Positions 24,746-35,363 of a stretch of 64,000 nucleotides of DNA are shown piece after piece. The notes beneath the pieces are model-generated. The model had not been told where the DNA came from. It saw only the letters and a list, made by a program, of their open reading frames with translations, and did not search any database. The DNA is from Hemileia vastatrix (Eukaryota > Basidiomycota > Pucciniomycetes > Pucciniales > Zaghouaniaceae), in contig JASXTE010000002.1 of the NCBI GenBank assembly GCA_030280995.1, positions 39,722,183 through 39,786,182 of the forward strand. Direction: 5' to 3'. Numbering within the stretch: position 1 is the first letter of the stretch; each line of letters opens with the position of its first letter. The position numbers and the translations under genes are program-made.

Positions 24746-24845
24746 TACTGTTTATTCAGTATATGTATTATAGAAATTTAAAAAAATTTCTATTCACTCC
24801 TTACTTTTAATTAAAATGTCTTAACATTTTTTTATTGTTTTTTTT

Positions 24846-24856
24846 GGTTGAGGGAG
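24846..24856 (+). promoter_or_regulatory. Polypurine tract of element C
   Basis: GGTTGAGGGAG lies directly before the 3' LTR and resembles the tract of element A. Confidence 0.75.
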
Positions 24857-26034
24857 TGTCAGCCTAGATATCCCTAGGACTGAGTATTTCTTATACTTAA
24901 AATAAGATAACCTTAAGTACATTAAGTTTATATCTTAAAAATAAGGTTAAAATAATAATATATATGATTATATTACATATATATATAATTATTACTCTAT
25001 TATATAAATTATAGTAGTTTAAATAGCTTATCCATAGCCTAATAATACTTATTAAGGTGTTAATGGAGTCATAATATACTTATCTTAAGTGATACTAAGT
25101 AATTATTGACATACATAAGCTTATATGTATACATAAATCTCATATTCAGTGAAATATGCAGTATATTATGTATATTTAGGTATATAAGTGTGTTTTAGCC
25201 CCTTAATAGCCTATAACCTTTGTTTTTCTGTTTAGTTTAGGTCATATGGACGTATCCAGTGGACTCACAACGCCTACAGAAGCATAAACATCTATTTCAG
25301 GTGCATACACTCAGTCTGGACAACTTAATCTGCTTCCTTGGATGGATATTCACGGATTTATGGGTTGGGAGGTCATTGCTGGGTTAATATGGATGCTTGG
25401 GGATGTTATTGGGGCCTTGGAAATTTCAATTTTTTCCTTTATATGCTTTGGGTCTCATTAAATCTCTTTTTGATTGCTTATTTTACCTGTTTCTTTATGG
25501 TATCTGCTTTTATCTGGATTTTCTATTTGTGGTATAGATCTGTGTTATCATTAATTGTGATGAAGAGTCCTTACTGGAGGTTTTGGTGTTGAATCTTCTT
25601 GCAGTGGACGCCATGGGGAGGTGATGGGCCCTCACAGTGCTGTAATTTCCGGGGATAGCAGTGACATTATCTGGATTGAAGGTCTGTGCACTCCAGGGGA
25701 TTTGGGTATAAGTAAGGAGGGATTTTGACGGTTATTTATCATCAATTACTTACTACATTTAAATCCAACACTTCAATACAATTATTAACATTTAGAAATA
25801 TATTATAAAGCCTTTTATAAGTTGATATTATCATTATATAAGCTATAACTATATTCTATTTATCTATTTTCCACCACTAGCACACATTTAAATCCAAATA
25901 TTGTGAGTTTTATTTGTGTATAACTATTTTATTAGTCTTCCCCTGAGGTTTAATCACTAAATCATTTATCAATAAGTAGTAGGACCATAAATAAATACTA
26001 TTATATCATATTTAAATACTAGACTATACTGACA
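24857..26034 (+). repeat. 3' LTR of element C
   Basis: 1,178 bp, partner of 17188-18367, ending CTGACA followed by the target duplication CTATG. Confidence 0.95.
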
Positions 26035-26632
26035 CTATGCATGTAGGGTATTGTTGGAAAGGTCAGGAGTAGGAGAATCAGATAGAAAGGGGGGAATCTT
26101 AGTCTTCTACAGGTTTTTGTCTTTTAGTTTAAATATGAAGGGTCTTTTTGGATATAATTAAAAACACATTCATATTTTTCATTTTTAAACATTTTTTTAA
26201 TAAAATTGTAATAACCTTATAACATTTATATTTTTATAACACTTTTGAAATACAACACAACAATTATTTTTTCATCACATATAGGGTATCATTGGAAAGG
26301 TCTCCATCTCAGGGACTTGTTTTTATTGTAACCTCATTTAAAATAAAATCTTTATAAAAACATATAAGTCTATCTTGTCAGATCTTTCACTGTTACACCT
26401 TAATTGTTGTCATCAGTATTTCTTTTTCAACAGCTGCTATTTTCTAAATCTCAATAAGCGTTTATATAAATCAGAGTTTCATATATATTTTTCAATCAAT
26501 TCAAGTAGACTAGAGAGCTTAGTTATTTGAACAACCCTTATTATACTTAGATGGACAGGGTTTTCTTTGGTTTATCCAACTCCTTGGGATTCTGCTTACA
26601 GCATGGTGACTGTAAGAGTCTACCTACATATT

Positions 26633-26650
26633 TGGCGCACAATGTGGGGT
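26633..26650 (+). promoter_or_regulatory. Primer-binding site of element B
   Basis: TGGCGCACAATGTGGGGT starts four bases after the 5' LTR. It differs at three of 18 positions from the primer site complementary to tRNA-Lys1,2 known from retroviruses and retroelements (family knowledge). It is a different primer type from elements A and C. Confidence 0.7.
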
Positions 26651-26767
26651 TTTAAATCTCTAGCTTTTTCTAGGACTTTCTTAGCCTTCAAGAGGCTTAT
26701 TCTTTGGAACTCTAATTGATTTTATTTTATTATCCTGAAAGAGGCTTGCTTATTTTTAACGGTTTAA

Positions 26768-27830
26768 ATGCTTTCTTACTTTATTGGGATGTCTTCTGCA
26801 ACTGCTTCTGGATCTTTTCTTCCTCTCACTCCTTCAGTTAGTATTGTTTCTTGGGATGGCCCAAAGTTCAATAGAGAGGAGGTTAAATGGTTTATTAGCA
26901 GGTATGAAGCTTCTGCTGATGTTGATGGTGCTTCTCATGTGGATATGGTGAAGCAGGTTAGATTTTTTATTGCTGATAGGGAGGTGGAAAAAGAAGTCAT
27001 TGCTATGAAGGCTTTCAAGAATAAGGATTGGGTAAAGCTGTCTAAGTCTATGGTCGATAGTTGGGGTGTTAGATTTACTATGTTGGACCTTAATTAAATT
27101 GTTGGTGATTGGCAGGCAAAGGGTGTAGTTTCTTCTATGGCTAATTTTAGAAGGTTATGCGTTCAATTTGATGAAGTTGTTAAATATCTTATTCTGGTGG
27201 ATGAATTGGTTCATGAAAACCAGGCCAAGGATCTTTTCTGGTCAGCTTGTAGTAGGGATATTTGAATGGATGTCTTGAAGGATCTTTCAAGAAAGGATTT
27301 AATGAAGGAACTACCTAATGAAGAACAAAAACGTCCGGAATTTGAGGTTATTAAGGAGAACATTCAAGCCCATCTTAAATTAATGGCATTGGACAAGTAT
27401 CAGGAGTCATGTACTCAATATTTCAGCAAGGTTAGTGAAGTTTTGTCAGAAAATAACAATATTATGGTCAAAGCTCAAGAGGCCAAGAAGGCTCTAATGG
27501 GACTACCCATGGAAAAAGTCGAGGGCAATGTGGACAACATGATGGTCAATCATTTGGCTGATTTAATGAAGCAATTAAATATTTTTGTCCAAGAGACTCA
27601 GAAGGCCAATAAGGCCCCAATCGCTTCTTTGTCGACGTCTACTTTTTATCAATCAAGGGGATATGAACATCAAAATTTTAATGGAAATTGAAATGGTAAA
27701 AGCTTCTCTGGAAATGGCAGAAATAGGAATGGTAATGGTGGAAATGGTTTTAGAGGTGGCTATGATGAGCCAAAGGTGTGCTCCTATTGTAATAGGAGGG
27801 GCACAGAGCTGGAGTATGTTTTACTCTAGA
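26768..27830 (+). pseudogene. Gag of element B
   Basis: Two same-frame stretches (26768-27097 and 27266-27691) with stops at 27095 and 27263. Residues such as WDGPKFNREEVKWFISRYE and, later, VQETQKANKAP have the helical, charged character of Gypsy Gag. After a further TGA the frame continues as an Asn/Gly-rich stretch into a partial zinc knuckle, CSYCNRRGTELEYV; the His and last Cys of the CCHC motif are missing. Assigned by position between the primer site and the protease and by the knuckle remnant. Confidence 0.7.
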
Positions 27831-28101
27831 TAAAGATTTTGATGCTGGGAGAGTTTTATTTTATGGCAAGGTCTATAAATTTCCTTATGGATTGTTTATC
27901 AAGCCCAGCAATGGACAAGCGCCTTCTGATTTGGTTATAAGGAATATGGTGGCTGAAAGAAGAGCCCAATTCGAAGAATTAAAAGACAATGATGATAATG
28001 CCAAGGGTGGAAAAAATGGTGATGGTAAAAGCAGTAGTAAATCTGATAAATTTAAATAGAAAGAGGTCAGTAAGGCCACATTTTCAACTTCTTTTGGTGG
28101 T

Positions 28102-29325
28102 TTGGAGCTGGCAACAGTTGCTAGAGTGGAGGGTAACTGTATGGCTGGCAAATATGATGTCAATGCTGCTAGAAGAGCAGCTGCTACTAAAGCTAAAAGT
28201 AGCATTCAGAGCCAACTAAAGGCTAAACCTGGCAAGGCAATTAACAAGTTGAGACCTTACTCTAAGGAAAAAGTTTATAGAATTCAGAAGGGGATGGCTG
28301 ATATGGGGCCTCCTTGTTATGGCAAGTTTGATTTAAATGGTGAGCCTATGCCAGAAGATGATTTGGATCCTGAGGAGGACGTATCTTTGGTGTCACTACC
28401 CAGACCAAGTTTTAGCGGTCCCATCCCTATTGAGGGAGTAAGAAGGACTAGCAATGGATCAGGATTAGAGAAAGAAGCTGGAAATGGAGCTAGGGTTATC
28501 AGTAGTGAAGATGGAAATGTGGGTCCTCAAGAGGTTCCCAGGGCCAAGGTAATTAAATCTAAAGTCCAGTACAAACGGCCAGTAGTATCCGGTTAAGAGA
28601 ATGTGATGGACAATGTTTTAAATAGGGTGAATCAAATTCAGATTCCCTTATCTTTAGGAGAGCTATTCACAATTAGTCCGGTGCTTGCAGAGAAGCAAAA
28701 GAAGCATCTGAAGAGGCAACGGGTTTTGGCTGGAGAGGTGGAATATATTTGTGAAAATGCTGAAAGGTTTGGGGAGGATGTTGAAACACATTTTTCTTCT
28801 CCCCTGGGTTACCTGGTGGTGACTCTTAATGGTAAAGAAGTGAAGGCCCTGGTTGATTCAGGGTCTCAAATCAATTTAATTTCTTTAGAGCAAGCAATGA
28901 TTATAGGCTTGACAATTAAAACTGGTACTGGGGGAAACCTCAGAGGTATTGGAGGGCATTCAACAGAAATGATGGGTACAGCTGAGCATGTTAAGCTAGG
29001 TATTGGTGGATCTACTGGTAAGTTTCACGTTTGTGTGGCCAGAGGGGCAGTTAAAACTGCTCTTGGTGGTCCTTTTTTGATGGATTTTGAGGCCTGGATT
29101 GGCTATCATTCTGGCATGGGTATTAGTTTGGAGATTACTGGAGAGGATATGAGGAGGCTACATATGCGGTTGGCACCTCCTGTAGATGAAGGTTGGGAGA
29201 CACGGCCAGGGATCACTACTCTGTGTCAGTCTTGTACTTGCACCAAGAAGCGGCATATTAAATGCATGGCTTCTGGTGAATTGTGTTTAGAGGGGGATTA
29301 TGGAGACCCTCATTTTTTGGGGTAG
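28102..29325 (+). pseudogene. Gag-protease junction and aspartic protease, element B
   Basis: Two same-frame stretches (28102-28596 and 28603-29325), separated by TAA. The second contains VKALVDSGSQINLIS, an aspartic-protease active-site motif with intact DSG, followed by the FLMDFEAWIG-type region expected downstream in retropepsins. Upstream sequence is basic (KAKPGKAINKLRPYSKEK). The frame differs from both gag and RT, so the region is frameshifted or frame-shift expressed; the stops make decay the simpler reading. Confidence 0.75.
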
Positions 29326-30014
29326 CAGGGGCTGATCACTCTAATGTTGCAATCTCTCCCCAGGATAAGATCATGGATTGCAATAGGTCACCTCACTTGG
29401 AGATAATTCAAGTCAATTCTAAATTATTTTCTGTTGATAGTACATTAAATTGTTATTATGTCTTCAAATTTTTGGTTTGTCTCACTTCTCTGTCAAGTTT
29501 ATCAATCACATTCAAGAATGGATCAAGAGGGAAGATGGGAAATATTATGTTGAATAAAAATTTGAATGGTTTATTTTCTGACCTCCAGAAAGAGGGTAAA
29601 CTGCAATTATTTCATCAAAATTCTATAAAAAATCTTAGTATAATTAAAACACAAAAAAATAATTTTTGTGATAATTTGATTCCAGTCCTCCAGCAAGAGG
29701 ACAACTTTCCAACTTTTTTTACAGGTGATTTTATGATGGAAAAGGGAATTAAAGGTGTGGGAAAATTTGTTGATAAATTAGACAAAGGAAAAGGGAAAAA
29801 GGTTAAATTTAAAAATGAAATATAATATAATTCAGCTTATTTTAATTCTGATGATGATGATGATGAGAATTCCTTTAACAAAATTTTTAATGGTGACACA
29901 AAAATAAATATTTCACCTCAAGTTTATGTAGATTTGGAAGCAGAAAAATATTAAAAGGTAGCAAATAAAATCCATTCAATTAATGAACCGCTACCAGCTG
30001 AATTAAATCCACCT
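29326..30014 (+). other. Protease-RT linker of element B, degenerate
   Basis: No recognisable domain. One open stretch (29283-29825) is polar and ends in a Lys-rich run. Position between protease and RT suggests it is the linker of the polyprotein in decayed form. Confidence 0.5.
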
Positions 30015-32165
30015 TTGAGAAGACCAAAGATATCAAGAGATCCTTATGAATGTCCCTTGGTGAAGAATCTTCTCAAATTTTCTGAAACATCAAGAATCAC
30101 TTTTGATAGATTAGGTGTTGTAAATTTTGGACCTGATGTTTGGTTGTCTGGAGAAGAGAAGAAGTTGTTGTTGGGCATGATGGTCAAGGAAGAGAAGGCC
30201 ATTACTTTTGTAGAAGAGGAGAGGGGTGTGTTGAAGCATTCCTATGGGGAGCCTTACAAGATTCCTGTGGTATTTCATGAACTGTGGCAGCAAAAACCAA
30301 TCCCAATTCCTGCTGCATGAAAAGAAGCTTATATCAAAGTTGTCAGAGAAAGGGTTTGCACTGGACTCTATGAGCAATCATCATCAATTTATTCTAGTCC
30401 GGTATTTTGTATCAAGAAACTGAATGGTAAACTTAGAGTAGTTCATGATCTCAGGGAATTAAATAGGGTTACAATAAAGGATGCTGGTATACCACCTAGT
30501 GCTGAGGAGTTTGTGGAAGTGTTTGCTGGGAGAGTGTGTTATGGTTTAGGAGATATTATGTGGGGATATGATGAGAGAGAGTTGCATCCAGACTCTAGGC
30601 CTCTCACTACTTTTGATACACCGTTAGGACGATTACAATTGACAAGATTACCTCAAGGAGCAACAAATTCAGTCGCCGTTTATCAAGTTCAGATGGCTTG
30701 GATTCTTCAAGATGAAATTCCTCAATATGCTGGAATCTTTATTGAAAATGGAGGAATTAAAGGACCTTCAATAAATTATGATAATGAAGTGTTGGAGGAG
30801 AACCCAGGTATATGAAAATTCATCTGGGAGTATTCAATCACTTTAGAGAGGATCTTGTTTAGAATTGAAAAATCTGGTTTAACTATTTTGGGTTCAAAAT
30901 TTTCATTTTGTGTGCCAGATTTAGAGATTTTTAATTATGCAGTATGTAGAAAGGGTAGGATTATGTCCAAGAAGAAAGTGAATAAAATTCAGTCCTGGCC
31001 AAGACCCAAGAATACAACCAAAGTTAGGGGGTTTTTAGGTGTATGTGTTTATGTTCAAATGTTTATCAAAGACTTTTCTTCATTGGCAGCTCTTTTGAGA
31101 AGGTTGACAAGAAAAGATGCAGAGTGGGAGTGGGATGAAGAGTGTTAAAGGGCATTTGAGAGATTGAAGAAGGTTGTGGGGAAGGATTTTGTCCTGCACA
31201 AGTTAGATTATGGAAAAGATGCTGGTAAGATTTATTTAGCAGTTGACTCAAGTCAGGTTGCTGCTGGGGCAATTTTGTCTCAGATGGATAAAGCTGGTTA
31301 CATTAGGCCGGTTATGTATGAATCTGTGGTATTCACTGAAGTCAAATCAAGATATTCTCTGCCGAAATTGGAACTTTGTGAAGTGGCAAAAATTTTAAAG
31401 AAACTTCAAAATGTTTTGTGGGGCCAACACTTCAAATTGCAAATGGATGCAAAATATTTAATTCAAATGATTAATTCCCCAAGTTTACCAAATGCACCTA
31501 TGACTAGATGGGTAGCATTCATTCAACATTTTTCTTTTGACTTAGTTCATAAGCCTGTCAAAACATTTACTATGCCAGATGGGTTGTCAAGAATACCACC
31601 CACTGAAGAAGATTCAGACTCAGAAGAGTTCAATGAAGATATACCTATGATTAAAGCCAGAACTAAAGGAGCTGAAGACTTTCCATACCTTCCCCATGAG
31701 GTTAAACTAGCAGGACTATTGTGTGTAGATAATTATGGTGATGACCTCCACCAAGAGGATAAACTGGAAAATTATTTTTATGAGGATAAAATTGATGAAA
31801 TTGGTGTAGATAAATTTGGTACAAAAGAGGTAGAAGAAGATGTTGTGTATATAGATGAAGATGGAGTGGTAGTTTGGGATAGTATTAGGTTAAGGAAGGG
31901 TTTATATGATGGAGAATTAGAGAATTTGGTTAAAAAGAGGATGGACAAATCTATGTGTATAAAGCGTGAAGAAGAGAAAGAGGTATTTTTAAATTTTGTT
32001 TCTAAGAGGTTAAAAGTTTTAGAAGAAGAATATCGACATAGTTCAATCAAAAATAAAATTTGTGGTCAAAGTCTATTGGCTCATTCATGTGCAGGTGATA
32101 TTGGTGATAGAGAAGTGCCCATTGATATTATATTAATTGATTTTCAAGATGAAGTCTGGGGTTAG
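30015..32165 (+). pseudogene. Reverse transcriptase and RNase H, element B
   Basis: Four same-frame stretches (30015-30320, 30513-30815, 30855-31148, 31164-32165) divided by stops. RT landmarks: SPVFCIKKLNGKLRVVHDLR (translated near 30400), LTRLPQGATNS, and the position of the catalytic motif, which reads FIENGG where FIDDGG is expected. Both Asp are changed. The connection domain (TTKVRGFLGVCVYVQMFIKDF) and RNase H (LAVDSSQVAAGAIL) follow, then an acidic linker. The clade differs from elements A and C. Confidence 0.85.
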
Positions 32166-32337
32166 ACTGTTTTTTATTTTGTTGTTGGTCAAATATTTAT
32201 TAACTTTAGAAAGGCCAGAAGATTGTGAAGACAATGAATGGGTGGCTATAAAAAGGAATTCATCTATGTTCTACTTATCTGGTCGACGATTAATGAAAAG
32301 GAGGTATCCAAATCCTCAAGTAGTTTTAACTCAAAAG

Positions 32338-33450
32338 AAAGGGAAAGAATGAGTTTTAAAGTCACTGAATGAAGATCTTTGGCATAGAGGTGTTGGAGAA
32401 ACATTCAGAAGAATTTCTGATCAATTTTGGTGGCCAGACATGAAGATGGCTGTTAAACAGTGGGTTCAGTCATGTGAAGAATGTCAAAAAAGAAGTTATT
32501 TAAGGCCAAAAGAACCTGGACACGCTACCAGCAAAAATACTCTCTTTGGAAGGGTTATCTTGGATGCAGTTCATATTAAGGAGGGATGGTATAAATATTT
32601 AATTGTAGCGAGAGATGATTTATCTGGTTGGGTAGAGGCAGCGCCTCTTATTAATTTGACTGCCAAAAATGTGGCAGAATTTATTTTGAAAAATTGGGTG
32701 TATCGATATGGAGTTATGAAATTGGTAATGGTAGATGGAGGTCCTGAGTTTGGGACAGAGTTTAGAGAAGCTATATCAAAAGTTGGATCAAAGTTTAGGG
32801 TAGAAACCCCTTATTATCCTGAAGCTGAAGGTATGGTTGAAAGAGGGCATCAAGTTATTAAGGATGCTTTAGTCAAAATTTGTGGGTTGAGTGCTGAAAT
32901 GTGGAGGCATTATTTACCTTTAGTTTTATTTGCTGATCAAATTACTGCCAAAAGGACAACTGGATTTTCACCCTATGAACTTGTTTTTGGACAGAAAGCT
33001 GTTTTACTGGTTGATTTGGAAGCTGAGTCATATCTTGGAGTTGACTGGGACACAGTCAAGACTACTGAAGAGTTATTATGTGCAAGAATGATTCAGCTAG
33101 AAAAGAAAGAAGAGTACTTAGAAAAGGCATATTCATGGATGATGAAGATCTGAGATCAGTCAGTAAGATATTGGGATGAGCGGTTGACACATCAACTTAG
33201 AAAACCTTTGAAAACTGGAGATATGGTTTTGGTGTATAATAGGAGTTTGGAGAGCCAATGGGGCAAGATGTTTGCAGATAGATGGAATGGACCATATAAA
33301 GTCAAGGAACAAGTATCTGGTGGTTCATATGATTTAGAAGAGTTGGATAGAGTGGTACTAAAAAAGAGGGTATCTTCCAATCAATTTAAGAGGTTCTATC
33401 CTAGAGGTACTACAAGGAAAGAAGTTTACTCCACAATGAGGATAAACTAA
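32338..33450 (+). pseudogene. Integrase, element B
   Basis: The zinc-binding segment includes CEECQKRS. The core has LDAVHIKEGWYKYLIVARDD (first Asp), MVDGGPEFG (second Asp) and GMVERGHQVIKD (Glu), so the DDE triad is intact. The C-terminal beta domain (GDMVLVYNRSLESQWGKMF, RWNGPYKVKE) follows after a TGA at about 33150. No chromodomain is visible, unlike A and C. Upstream an in-frame break at 32350 separates it from an 71-codon stretch. Confidence 0.85.
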
Positions 33451-33651
33451 ACAAAAAAATCATTCATCATCAAGTTTACTCTGCAATGAGGATAAAAAAA
33501 ACAAAAAAAATCATTCATTATCAAGTTTACTCCGCAATAAGGATAAACTAAATGAAAAAATCATTTATTATCAAGTTTACTCCGCAATGAGGATAAACTA
33601 AATAAAAAAATTATTCATTATCAAGTTTAACTCCAGAATGAGGATAAACTA
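33422..33651 (+). repeat. 50-bp tandem array at the end of element B pol
   Basis: Units start at AAGTTTACT at 33422, 33472, 33523, 33573 and 33623, giving about 4.6 copies of 50-51 bp. The motif GCAATGAGGATAAACTAAA recurs. The first unit overlaps the end of the integrase reading. Confidence 0.88.
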
Positions 33652-33659
33652 CTTTCTTA

Positions 33660-34770
33660 TTAAAAATATTACTGTTGTTTTACTATGGTATGGGAGAAAA
33701 AACCATTAAAAAAAATTTACGACATTTATAAAGACATTCATTTGAAAATTCTTAAAACTCTTAAAAGCAACAAAAATCATGGGGAAGATATATTTTGGAT
33801 TGACAAATTTTTTATTAGTAGAAGTGTTCACAGGGGAACCTTCTGAATTAAATATTGGCAAGTTTGGGGGTAATTTATGGGCTGGCTGCTCTATACACAA
33901 TTACCCCGCAATGTTCGTTACCAATTTCTCCCTGTTTCTAGTTGAATCCTGGCTTTGTTTTTTGAATTATAGGAAGTCCACTAATACTATAAACTGGAAC
34001 AAAAGAAAAGACACCACTCTTAATGCCGGATTCAAGATTTCTTTTATTTTGTTTAGTTTTATTTTTTCTTTTATGTTTTTGTTTTGTGATTTCAATATAT
34101 TTCTTTTATATTTTACATCTTTAAAATTGTTGTTAAGGGTAATAGTGCTCACTGGTGGTCTCTAATCATTTTTACAAATTGGAGGGAGCCCCAAACATTG
34201 TTGGATTTAGGTTCTGTTAAGCTTTAGGAGAATAAAATTTTAGGTGGTAATGATTCTATAAAGGCATAATGGTTTAATTAGGTGATATTTGTAGTGCTTT
34301 AAAATGGTCTAAAATATTAAAATCAAATATTGGAAGCCTGGCTAAAAGTATTTTGTAAAGGTTTCTGAATAGAAAATGGATGAAAATTGTGATGAAGTAA
34401 TCAGAAGTCAGGGTGGTGGTTGGATTTATTATTGTTTTATTTTAAAGCCTTGGTGTTAGGCTGTTTGGTGGAAGCTTGGAGGACCTCATGGCAAGATTGG
34501 AAACATAGAATTTGGCTCAGTGGGGGGACCTATGAGAATGGAATCAAGTGTATTTGGCTCATTAGGGAGATCCACTCTCTCATGCTGTGACATAAAAGGA
34601 AGACTGGTATATAGGAGTCTGAAGGGATTCAAACCTTGCTCTCAGTAGTGGAATCATCAAAAAAATTTATTTTATTATTATGATTATTATGATTTATATC
34701 AAGAACCAGAGAAGAAGACCAACAGTTTAAATTTGTAGAAGACCAGCTAAAACAATGTTCATCAAAATAA
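33660..34770. other. 3' non-coding region of element B
   Basis: Two blocks match element E: 33863-34200 with 58262-58580 and 34460-34665 with 60745-60950. A short region has tRNA-promoter-like boxes (TGGCTCAGTGG near 34513, GATTCAAACC near 34631). No sense-strand gene is supported. Confidence 0.6.
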
Positions 34771-34775
34771 ACTAA

Positions 34776-35233
34776 TTAGAAAAGATAATTTTTTTGAAAT
34801 TGTTTGACATCATTATCAAAACTTTGCATTAGGAGTCTTCTCTTTAGGATATCTTCATGATTATTGGCTGGAGTTTCTTGAAAATAAGTCAAAATTCTAT
34901 GCTTCAACTCAACAGTAAAGTCAAGAAAAAGATAGCAATAAAAAATTAGGATAATGATTAATATAATCCATCTTCACTTTACCAACATCATCAGTTCTTA
35001 CATATTGATCCAGGAAACATTGTTTCAGTGAAATCTATAGGAGGAACTGGCATTATAGGATCTGGATCTTGAGAAGGCTGAATTAGGCCAGGATCTATTG
35101 AAGAAGATTGGACTTTGGATAAGGAAGCTGTTTTGAATGAATTCTTTTAAGGAAGATCAGGATTAGACATTAGACAGGGTACTTGGTAGCGAGCGCATAA
35201 TTCACATGGAGCGGCTAGTTCTTTGAAGGACAT
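34776..35233 (-). pseudogene. Antisense Cys-rich gene (aORF-2) in element B
   Basis: Lies on the strand opposite to gag-pol, 130 bp from the 3' LTR. ATG at 35233 opens MSFKELAAPCELCARYQVPC, a CxxC-containing start, then a stop after PDLP, a Pro/Asp-rich stretch and a C-terminal part with LTYFQETPANN, KRRLLMQSFDN and YLF before TAA at 34776. Element E carries the same protein at 61097-61778 with many third-position differences and the stop at the same place. B has lost about 150 bp encoding a second CxxC cluster. I do not recognise the family. A DNA- or metal-binding role is only a guess from the cysteines. Confidence 0.6.
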
Positions 35234-35353
35234 TTTAAAATGACAAGATTGAAGGTTGATTTAGAAGAAACTTGGTTAATGGTGGTTGAAGGGAGAGATG
35301 GAAGATTTTGGGAAATCAATTATGCAAAGTTGAGAATGAGGACATTCCATATT

Positions 35354-35363
35354 GGAGGGAGGA
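35354..35363 (+). promoter_or_regulatory. Polypurine tract of element B
   Basis: GGAGGGAGGA directly precedes the 3' LTR; element E has GGAGGGAAGA in the same place. Confidence 0.75.

Larger units (their letters stand above)
17188..26034 (+). mobile_element. Ty3/Gypsy chromovirus, element C (nearly intact)
   Basis: 8.8 kb, with LTRs at 17188-18367 and 24857-26034 starting TGTCAGCC and ending CTGACA, and the 5-bp target duplication CTATG (17183-17187 and 26035-26039). The primer-binding site and polypurine tract are in place. Coding capacity is an overlapping Gag region and one long gag-pol frame interrupted by two stops. The pre-insertion sequence is visible at about 36165-36260 in the other LTR of element B. 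Its proteins align closely with element A, but the LTRs differ, so A and C are sister families. Confidence 0.95.
15568..26628 (+). repeat. 5' LTR of element B, split by two insertions
   Basis: LTR sequence occupies 15568-16316, 17128-17187 and 26040-26628 and aligns in order with the unbroken 3' LTR (35364-36815). After removal of D, C and one copy of each target duplication it is about 1,398 bp, against 1,452 bp for the 3' LTR. The difference lies mostly in a 20-bp minisatellite. It begins TGTGGCATTCC and ends CTACCTACA. Confidence 0.92.

Noticed and set aside
33779..34165. 128-codon plus-strand frame in the 3' region of element B
   Set aside because: The matching block in element E does not keep the frame, and the peptide is low-complexity hydrophobic.
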